A stretch of DNA of 10,834 bases. Source: an uncultured Prevotellaceae bacterium. GTDB taxonomy: Bacteria; Bacteroidota; Bacteroidia; Bacteroidales; Bacteroidaceae. The stretch lies in the NCBI GenBank assembly GCA_900313845.1, contig OMTC01000102.1:1-10834 (forward strand), in the 5' to 3' direction. This document shows, piece after piece, positions 1 through 6,400 of this stretch. The stretch's first letter is position 1. The number at the start of each line of letters is the position of its first letter. The translations under genes and the position numbers were made by a program. The notes under the pieces were generated by a model. That model worked only from the letters and a program-made list of their open reading frames with translations. It was not told the origin of the DNA and searched no databases.

Positions 1-1058
1 GGGTGCTCCATCTCATACATCTTGATGTTGCTTGGCTTTTCCTCGATGAAGTCATTGATAGCCTTTTCGCAAGTCTTCATCACCTCCTCGTAGTAATCTA
101 CCTCATCGCAAGCGAGAGAAAGACCTGGTAATGATATAAAGGTATCGCGCGCGCGAGCCTTGAACCAAGGGTATCCTGCGATGATGTATTCCTCGCCATC
201 CTTGTCATAGTGGAACTGATGTGCCGCATTGATAAGACATTGGTTGAAGCTGTCGCGAGACTTGTGTACTTCCACTTCGTCGTCGAAGAGTTTCTTCGAA
301 GTCCTCATCGACAATTCCTTCACACCTGCCGAGAACACGATGCTTTCGCCTTTCTTGATGTTGAACTCAAAGTAGCCTGGCACATAGAGGTCCTCGCTGT
401 AGTCGTATCCCAGCTCCATATCTTTCTGATATTCTATGCCACGATACCAGCTTGGCTCGAAATGCCATTCGCTCTTCTTGCTCACCTGCATGTAGAGCTC
501 AGGGTAATTGTCGTACATCTTCGTCTTGATACCATTGTCGCATTCCTGGTAGTCTCGGCGAGCAGCACTGTTCTCATGCGTCAATTCGTTCACATTGCGG
601 AAGGCAAGGAACGGACGCAAGCGGAGTGTAGTCACAGAGTGAGCATCCAGCAAGGTATAACGAATCAGAATACGGTTGGTGAAATGCTGAAAAACTTTTT
701 CCTTTTTCAGTATCACGCCACCCACGCGATAGATGGTTGTTGGCACCTTGTCCCACTCGCATTCGCGAATGTACTTGTGTCCGTTAGGTGAATAGACACC
801 ACCCAAATAGCGATGCAAACCCAAGTTGAATTCAGCTCCATGCTGAATCACCGTCTCATCGAGCGACGAGAGCAGCACATGGTTTTCATCATCAATTTCA
901 GGAACAGGAACCACCAACAAACCGTGATATTTACGCGTATTGCTATCCACGATGGATGAGCACGAATACGCACCCGAGCGGTTGGTGCGAAGAATCTCCT
1001 TTGGCAGACTCTCCTGCAGGTTAACCATCAGGGTTTTGTCAAAACGTAAATAGCTCAT
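1..1058 (-). CDS. Glycogen debranching enzyme (GH133-type amylo-alpha-1,6-glucosidase), N-terminal part, cut by window edge
   Basis: I read 352 codons from an ATG at 1058 to the left edge with no stop, so the C-terminal part is missing. The start (MSYLRFDKTL) is followed by a region typical of the bacterial debranching-enzyme N-terminal beta domain, with NRSGAYSCSSIVDSNTRKYH at about residues 26-45 and then GLLV. Near residues 296-312 the sequence GYPWFKARARDTFISLPG marks the beginning of the (alpha/alpha)6 catalytic domain of the GDE_C/GH133 family; W298 and the RD pair at 304-305 are the landmarks. The family removes alpha-1,6 branch stubs from glycogen in the cytoplasm, and no signal peptide is visible, which fits. 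The family is usually about 650 residues, so roughly half is present. A good promoter lies upstream, and the gene diverges from a Crp/Fnr regulator. In related Bacteroides it often sits beside a glycosyltransferase and a GH57 amylase, which would lie beyond the left edge here; that is an expectation, not seen. Confidence 0.9.
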   Translation of the reverse strand, partial: MSYLRFDKTLMVNLQESLPKEILRTNRSGAYSCSSIVDSNTRKYHGLLVVPVPEIDDENHVLLSSLDETVIQHGAEFNLGLHRYLGGVYSPNGHKYIRECEWDKVPTTIYRVGGVILKKEKVFQHFTNRILIRYTLLDAHSVTTLRLRPFLAFRNVNELTHENSAARRDYQECDNGIKTKMYDNYPELYMQVSKKSEWHFEPSWYRGIEYQKDMELGYDYSEDLYVPGYFEFNIKKGESIVFSAGVKELSMRTSKKLFDDEVEVHKSRDSFNQCLINAAHQFHYDKDGEEYIIAGYPWFKARARDTFISLPGLSLACDEVDYYEEVMKTCEKAINDFIEEKPSNIKMYEMEH

Positions 1059-1119
1059 AGTTAGTCTTTGTTTATGTTTTTGTCTGGTAGAAAATAATTG
1101 ATTTATTATCGTAAGTTTT

Positions 1120-1151
1120 CAAATTTACAAACTTTTCTGAAATTGCACAAA
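1120..1151 (-). promoter_or_regulatory. Bacteroidetes-type promoter for the debranching enzyme gene
   Basis: On the minus strand TTTG (1151-1148) is followed after 20 bp by TAAATTTG (1127-1120). This matches the Bacteroidetes primary-sigma consensus (TTTG, 17-23 bp, TAnnTTTG). The predicted transcript would begin near 1113 and leave a leader of about 55 nt before the ATG at 1058. The call rests on motif match only. Confidence 0.6.
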
Positions 1152-1240
1152 ATAATCAAGCAAAAAAACGAAACAAAAATCAAAAACTCCGACTAATACG
1201 TCAAAAACATGCTGTTTAACACGTTTTTCCCTCCCTTTTG

Positions 1241-1272
1241 TTTGTTCAATTTTGCAATTTCCACTAACTTTG
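1241..1272 (+). promoter_or_regulatory. Bacteroidetes-type promoter for the Crp/Fnr regulator
   Basis: TTTG at 1241-1244 is separated by 20 bp from TAACTTTG at 1265-1272, a full match to the Bacteroidetes -33/-7 pattern. The predicted start near 1279 gives a leader of only about 20 nt to the GTG at 1300, or about 57 nt to the in-frame ATG at 1336. It points away from the debranching enzyme promoter, so the two genes share a control region. Confidence 0.6.
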
Positions 1273-1299
1273 CAAAAAATTATAAGATATTAATTAGTT

Positions 1300-2004
1300 G
1301 TGGTAAAAAGAGAGATAATCCCTGTTTCGGAGGTGATGCAGCACCTCAACGATTTTGTTCAGCTGCTCACAGAAGAGCAACAGGCGGAGTTGCGTAAAAA
1401 CATAGAAGTTCAGAGTTATGCCAAGAATCAGGACATCTATGTGGAAGGCGATCTCCCCCAGCATCTTCTTTGCCTCATGAAGGGAAAGGTGAAAATCTAC
1501 AAGGAAGGCGTGGGCAACAAGGTGCAAATCATTCGTGTGATGAAGCCCGTGGAATACTTTGGCTATCGAGCTTATTTTGCCAATCAGAACTATGTCACTT
1601 GTGCTGCCGCTTTCGAAAGTTCGGTCATCTGCCGAATTCCCATGGAGCTTATCAATCGCTTCATGATGCAGAACATACAGCTTTCGATGTATTTCGTCCG
1701 TCAGCTCGCCATCGACCTTGGCGTATCGGACCAGCGCACTGTTTCCCTCACCACCAAGCACATCCGTGGACGCTTGGCTGAATCGCTCATTTTCCTCCGC
1801 GACAGCTACGGATTGGAGGAGGACCATGCCACTATTTCCATCTACCTTTCCCGAGAAGATTTGGCAAATCTCTCCAATATGACGACTTCCAATGCCATCC
1901 GCACCCTTTCTGCTTTTGCCAACGAACGAATCATTGCCATCGACGGAAGAAAAATCAAAATCATTAACGAGGATGAACTGAAGAAAATCTCCCGATTCGG
2001 TTAA
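1300..2004 (+). CDS. Crp/Fnr-family transcriptional regulator
   Basis: This 234-residue protein has the two-domain Crp/Fnr layout. A cyclic-nucleotide-binding-like beta-roll spans about residues 20-125 (GDLPQHLLCLMKGKVKIYKEG, then MKPVEYFGYRAYFA). A long dimerisation helix covers about 125-170. A C-terminal winged helix-turn-helix runs from about 180 to 230 (LSREDLANLSNMTTSNAIRT, then a wing around DGRKIKIINED). It lacks the N-terminal cysteine cluster of Fnr, so an iron-sulfur oxygen sensor is unlikely. It also lacks a clear cAMP-binding signature, so its ligand is unknown. The start given is GTG at 1300, just behind a strong promoter. An ATG at 1336 (residue 13) is a real alternative that leaves the whole beta-roll intact. 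The gene is divergent from the debranching enzyme and might control it or glycogen metabolism, but the sequence shows only proximity. No clear terminator follows before the tRNA promoter. Confidence 0.88.
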   Translation: MVKREIIPVSEVMQHLNDFVQLLTEEQQAELRKNIEVQSYAKNQDIYVEGDLPQHLLCLMKGKVKIYKEGVGNKVQIIRVMKPVEYFGYRAYFANQNYVTCAAAFESSVICRIPMELINRFMMQNIQLSMYFVRQLAIDLGVSDQRTVSLTTKHIRGRLAESLIFLRDSYGLEEDHATISIYLSREDLANLSNMTTSNAIRTLSAFANERIIAIDGRKIKIINEDELKKISRFG

Positions 2005-2030
2005 TTAGATTCAAAATTATTCTCTTTTTC

Positions 2031-2061
2031 TTTGTCGGTTCATTTAAAATACCTACCTTTG
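2031..2061 (+). promoter_or_regulatory. Promoter of the tRNA-Lys gene
   Basis: TTTG (2031-2034), 19 bp, TACCTTTG (2054-2061) matches the Bacteroidetes consensus. The predicted start is near 2068, about 35 nt before the tRNA. A small inverted repeat (GCTTTC 2067-2072, 5-nt loop, GAAAGC 2078-2083) sits right at the start of the pre-tRNA leader. Confidence 0.6.
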
Positions 2062-2102
2062 CACTCGCTTTCGAAAAGAAAGCACACAAACTATATTATA
2101 AT

Positions 2103-2175
2103 GCGTCCTTAGCTCAGTTGGTAGAGCAATTGACTCTTAATCAATGGGTCCAGGGTTCGAGCCCCTGAGGGCGTA
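2103..2175 (+). tRNA. tRNA-Lys, anticodon CUU
   Basis: A full 73-nt cloverleaf can be folded by hand. The acceptor 2103-2109 pairs with 2168-2174, with G-U wobbles at the first and fourth pairs. The D stem is GCTC 2112-2115 with GAGC 2124-2127. The anticodon stem is ATTGA 2129-2133 with TCAAT 2141-2145. The T stem is CAGGG 2151-2155 with CCCTG 2163-2167, around a TTCGAGC loop. The seven-base anticodon loop (2134-2140) places CTT at 2136-2138, which reads AAG lysine codons. The discriminator is A2175 and CCA is not encoded. The gene has its own promoter and a terminator a few bases downstream, so it appears to be a single-gene transcript. Confidence 0.96.
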
Positions 2176-2179
2176 CAAG

Positions 2180-2207
2180 AAGGAAAGTCGAAAGGCTTTC
2201 CTTTTTT
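2180..2207 (+). terminator. Rho-independent terminator of the tRNA-Lys transcript
   Basis: AAGGAAAG (2180-2187) and CTTTCCTT (2196-2203) form an 8-bp stem with an 8-nt loop, and the T run extends to 2207. It begins five bases after the mature tRNA end. Confidence 0.75.
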
Positions 2208-2369
2208 CGTAACAGATGCGAAAAGATACTTTATGAAACTAAGGAAAAGGTCTTATTATTTTCAGTAAATGCCATCATGTTTTTTTCATACCCTTATCAT
2301 AAATAATTGATAGGACTTTTTCTTGGGCTTATCATCATTTCAAGCAATTTTTCATAGTATCTTCATTAA
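2208..2369. other. AT-rich intergenic stretch with no recognised gene
   Basis: This is the left part of the gap of about 300 bp between the tRNA terminator and the stop of the large glycoside hydrolase gene. I see no open frame of note, no promoter pair that stands out and no second copy of the tRNA 3' end. Two CTTATCAT motifs occur, but they look like ordinary low-complexity sequence. Confidence 0.5.
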
Positions 2370-2433
2370 CAAAACGCAGGCTCGTTTTAACACGAACGAG
2401 CCTGCGTTTTAATTAAAACGAGCCTGCGTTTTG
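2370..2433. repeat. Three-armed inverted/direct repeat, probable terminator of the large minus-strand gene
   Basis: One arm, AAAACGCAGGCTCGTT (2371-2386), is followed by two identical copies of its reverse complement, AACGAGCCTGCGTTTT, at 2395-2410 and 2417-2432. Arm 1 pairs perfectly over 16 bp with the near copy (8-nt loop). It pairs perfectly over 21 bp with the far copy (2370-2390 with 2413-2433), leaving the middle copy in the loop. The block lies about 50 bp past the stop at 2482 of the minus-strand gene and downstream of the tRNA, between two converging transcripts. On the minus strand the last arm ends in GCGTTTTG, a short T run, so a terminator, possibly acting in both directions, is the simplest reading. 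The extra third arm is unusual for a terminator. Confidence 0.75.
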
Positions 2434-2481
2434 GCTCTCATACCTCTTTTTTGATGTTCTGAGAAAGATGAGAGGAATTTG

Positions 2482-3351
2482 TCAAAGCGGTGTACTTCCC
2501 ATATAGAATCTCATTGTTCCTCCTTTGAGGATATCATCATGATCGAGATAGGTTTTTGTGTAGGGTACTCCGTTGAGTTCCATTCGTTGGATATAGATGT
2601 TTTTTGAGTCAGAATCAGGTGCTTCCATCGTGAAGGTTTTTCCATTTTCAAGATGGAGTGTGAGACGGCGGAAGGAAGGACTTCCGATTTGGTAGCGAGT
2701 GGTTCCTGGGCAGACAGGATAGAATCCCATCGCAGAGAAGACGTACCAGGCAGACATTTGTCCTGCATCGTCGTTTCCACTCAGTCCTCCTGGATGGTCT
2801 TTGTATTCAGTTTCCATGATGTGTCTCACTTCACGCTGAGTCTTCCACGGATGTTGCGTGTAGTTGAAGAGGTAGGCAATTTGATGACATGGCTCGTTGC
2901 CATGCCAATAACGATTCTCTGAAAACATGGAATCGAGTTTTGCCTCGAAGATGTCGGTTCCTCCCATTGCTTGGGCAAGTCCTTCTATGTTGTGAGGCAC
3001 ATACCAGGTGTAGTGACAAGGTGCTCCTTCGGTAATGTAGTTTTGGAAAGAAAATGCTTCATGGTTATCGGTTTCTTCGGAGGAAGAAATGAATTTGCCT
3101 TTCTTGTTTTTGGCTTGCACATAACCAGTAAGAGGATTGAGTACATTTCTCCAGTTTTCGCTTCGCTTGATGAGCTTTTTGTAGTCTTTTTTCTTTCCGA
3201 GTTGCTGGGCGATTTGTGCCACACAAAAGTCGTCGTAACTATATTCGAGTGTGCGAGACACTTGCTCGCGGGTGTGGAAGGCTTCCATCACGGAATCCTC
3301 CTGAGGTATGTAGCCGTATTTCAGATAGGATTTGAGGGCTCTGCGTCCCAT
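2482..3351 (-). CDS. GH92 alpha-mannosidase, C-terminal fragment separated by a 77-bp duplication
   Basis: These 289 residues are the C-terminal part of the GH92 domain whose beginning is encoded at 7352-3387. The annotated M is simply the methionine of MGRRALKSYLKYG, a peptide that also ends the upstream frame, because the DNA encoding it is duplicated. Diagnostic GH92 motifs are all here: YITEG with its glutamate at residue 108, WYVPHNIEGLAQAMGG, GNEPCHQIAYLFN with E153, and LSGNDDAGQMSAWYVFSAMG at 190-209. The acidic residues of these motifs are conserved across the exo-acting, calcium-dependent alpha-mannosidase family. The end is a typical GH92 beta-sandwich tail. The fragment has no signal peptide and no promoter of its own, and without the N-terminal sandwich it should not fold as a working enzyme. 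In the repaired protein it covers residues 1309-1597. It should be regarded as part of one gene, not as a separate gene. Confidence 0.85.
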   Translation of the reverse strand: MGRRALKSYLKYGYIPQEDSVMEAFHTREQVSRTLEYSYDDFCVAQIAQQLGKKKDYKKLIKRSENWRNVLNPLTGYVQAKNKKGKFISSSEETDNHEAFSFQNYITEGAPCHYTWYVPHNIEGLAQAMGGTDIFEAKLDSMFSENRYWHGNEPCHQIAYLFNYTQHPWKTQREVRHIMETEYKDHPGGLSGNDDAGQMSAWYVFSAMGFYPVCPGTTRYQIGSPSFRRLTLHLENGKTFTMEAPDSDSKNIYIQRMELNGVPYTKTYLDHDDILKGGTMRFYMGSTPL

Positions 3352-3464
3352 GCCGTTCTTGTAGTCCTCAAAGTGTTTGGGGCTTTCTAGCCGTATTTCA
3401 GATAGGATTTGAGGGCTCTGCGTCCCATGCCGTTCTTGTAGTCCTCAAAGTGTTTGGGGCTTTC
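3311..3464. repeat. Exact 77-bp tandem duplication within the GH92 coding region
   Basis: Positions 3311-3387 and 3388-3464 are identical over all 77 bases. The match stops exactly at both ends: base 3310 is G while 3387 is C, and base 3388 is T while 3465 is G. Because 77 is not a multiple of three, the second passage goes out of frame. The stop TAG is created across the copy junction (3389-3387 on the minus strand). Deleting one copy gives a continuous frame. See the findings for the artefact and phase-switch explanations. Confidence 0.97.
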
Positions 3465-6400
3465 GAAAGCGTTTTTCCGTATGCCCTCGTAGGCTTTTTC
3501 GATGTCGAAGTTGCGCACACCTTTCATGTAGGCATCAGCAAAGGCGGCACTGGTGTGGTCACCTATCATGGCTGCGGTATAGCTGTTCCAGCATGGGAAG
3601 ATAGGCATCCATCCACCATCTTCATACATACTCACAAGGGATTGCATCATCTCTCCACTTTTATGAGGGAAGAGTAGGTTGAGCAACGGGTGAAGTGCCC
3701 GATAAGTATCCCACATGCTATAGTCCATATAGTGGACTTTTCCGCTCTCGATGCGGTTCAGTTGGGTTTGTGCATAAGCGAAGGCTGGGTGTCTGCCATC
3801 CACATCGTTGAAGGCATGTGGGAGGAAACTTGTGTGATAGAGAGCGGTATAGAATTTGTGGAGTAGGGCGATGTCGTCGCTTTCAGCCTCTACAACGCTC
3901 AAATGCTTTTGCCAAGTGCTTTTAAGTTCAGCTTTCGTAAGATCGAAATCCCAATGGGGAATCTCTACATGGAGATTTTGTTTTGCTCCCTCCACATCGC
4001 AGAAAGAACTTGCCATTTTCACGAGGACTTGCTCATTTTCCTCAACGTGAAATTTCAGCCAAGCATAATTGCCTTCCACGCCATACGAAGTGCATTTCTT
4101 ATCCTTGAGTTGGATGACGAAATGCCCTGCAAATCCTGCACTTTCGCCCCATCCTTGATAGATGCGATGGACGGGATTAGAACCTTCAATCATGCCTTTC
4201 TCTGCATCTACATTGACAATAGCTTCGTTTTCATCACTATTCACTTCAACGAGTAAATAGGCATCGCCTCCATGCTCGTAGGTGAAACGAAAGATGGCGG
4301 CGCGACTCGTTCCCGTCATTTCAGCTGTGAGATGTTGCTCAGGAAGGGCTACACTATAATAATAAGGTGTACTGATTTCGTCAGTATGAGTGAAGGTGGT
4401 GGCACGTGAGTCGGCATCCTTTCGGAGGATTCTGAACTGAGGCATGAGGGTTACGCTGCCATAGTCCTGCGTGCATCCTCCCACAATCCAATGCGAGTTG
4501 CGAAATCCTTGCCATTTCGTGTCATTATAATAATAAGGAGCGATGCATTTCTTCTCGGTGGCACGAGTTTGCGGAGTCCAAAAATTCATGCCATTTGGCA
4601 CCAGAACGGCAGGAAGTGTCTGCCCGAGGAGTTCCGTGTTTTTTCCATAGATGCTGGCATTCTTGATGATACTTGGAGCCGTTCCCACCATGGTATTCAC
4701 CATGCTGATGTATTTTGATTGGCGAAAGTCGTTGAGACGATTCGCTACCATCTGTTTCATTTTGTTCCAATCGTAAAAGCAACCTATTTCGGCTTCCATG
4801 GGTAGTTGCATTTCTTGCTCGTTATGGAAAACTTTTACGAGCACCTTTTCGTGCTGAGGGGAACGATAGAAAACGAGTTGCACGTTGGCTCCCATGGGAA
4901 TGATTTCGTCTAAGTGCTGATTGTTGGCGTATAACCCCCAAAGCGTGAGAAGACGGTAGAGGCAGGAATCGTGCCCAAAGCGAAGGTTCGCAATGGGCTT
5001 TCCTTGTGAAAGAGCCATATCTGTTTTTTCCACAATGTCGTTCCAAAGCGATTCAGTGGAAAGCTGGGGGATGCCTCCATTTCCCTCGCAGAGTCCGTTG
5101 CAAATCCACATGCGTGTGCAATTGGCTTGATAGACGGCTTCCATCTCCTCGCGTGTGAATAAATCGTAAAGACTGATACCTATATTCACATCCTGCATGT
5201 CTGTGGCGATGGTATGAAATTCTACGAGAAATTTTTCCTTGTCGGCATTAGGCTCAATCGTCTTAAATAGACTGTAAATGAGTCTGTCGGGAGATACTTT
5301 TGGACTTACTTTCGTACGTTCTATAAGATACTCTTCCTCGGGAGAAGAATAAGCTAAATATGCCATGTCCGCTTCCCTTGCATAAGAGTGGAATATCAGA
5401 TTCGGGTTCATCGATTTCATCTGTTCGAGAAAAGCGTCCCTGCTTTGAATACACCTTCGGGAGGTACTGGCATGTGCTTCTATTTCCACATCCTTTGCAG
5501 AAAATAACTGAGGAAAGCGCTCCATCATCCGTCGTGCAATGCCTTCGTGTTGATGCTTTCCTACTTCAGTGAGAAATCCTGCATTGCCTTTTGCATTCGT
5601 ACAAATTCGCTCCATGCGTTGCTTCACTTCCTTGCCAAGAGGTGTAAGTCGGCTCTCATCCTCAAACCATTTCATCACCCATTCGTAGCGTGCTTCAGTA
5701 GTTACCCAACGACTACCATGACGTCCATAATGGCTGATATAAACGGGTTGATAACCTTCAGGCAAAGTGTGAAGCGTCGAAATAGCCTCTTCCCGACCTC
5801 CCCGAGGGGAGGAGAGTGTGGAAAGTTGCATATTGAAACTCTGAAATGGCGCTTGCGACTTGGAACTTGAAACCAACGGAAGTGAAGAGGGAGAAGAAGG
5901 TGGGGTTGGATAGTTATAATATACTCCTCCTAATTCATCGTAGGTTTTCTGCTTGAGATTTTCTACTTGGAAGTTCTGCACTCGTACTTGCTTTCCATCC
6001 AGTGTTTCCTCACAGAGTCCTCGTAATTCTCCTTTCACGAAACCTTCGCCCTTGCAAGGACGCTTGTCGAAGATTCCTTGAGGATATTTGCCTTTTGATA
6101 TGAGTTTGAGATGCACATTTTGGAGGACAATATTTCGCACGCTATCTCCACCTATGAAGCACCCATTTTCACTAACTGCATCAATGTTTTCGAAAAGAAT
6201 ATCACGAACCATTCCGCAACGTCCTTGGGTCTCGCCCTTTGGAAAGCGCCAACTGGCATCCTTGTGATTTCCATCGGCACGAGGGTAGGAAGTGACGTAG
6301 ATAGGTTCTGCTTTTCCCCACCACACATCGCTCCACAAAAGGCACTCCATCTTAATGTTGCGGAAGATGACATTCGTTATTGTACCTTCATCTCGATTCT

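Noticed and set aside
210..791. 193-codon plus-strand open frame opposite the debranching enzyme
   Set aside because: It is antisense to a clearly recognisable GH133 frame, has no family resemblance and no promoter, so it is a shadow.
2103..2175. tRNA-Lys as an integration site for a mobile island carrying the hydrolase gene
   Set aside because: I looked for a second copy of the tRNA 3' end and for integrase or mobility genes and found none in the window.
2370..2433. CRISPR array based on the repeated GAGCCTGCG units
   Set aside because: There are only three units, one inverted, with spacers of 6-8 bp and no cas genes; a terminator-like repeat fits better.
2435..2474. Second hairpin (CTCTCAT 2435-2441 with ATGAGAG 2468-2474) after the hydrolase stop
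   Set aside because: Only 7 bp of stem with a 26-nt loop and no adjacent T run in the right place; too weak to call.
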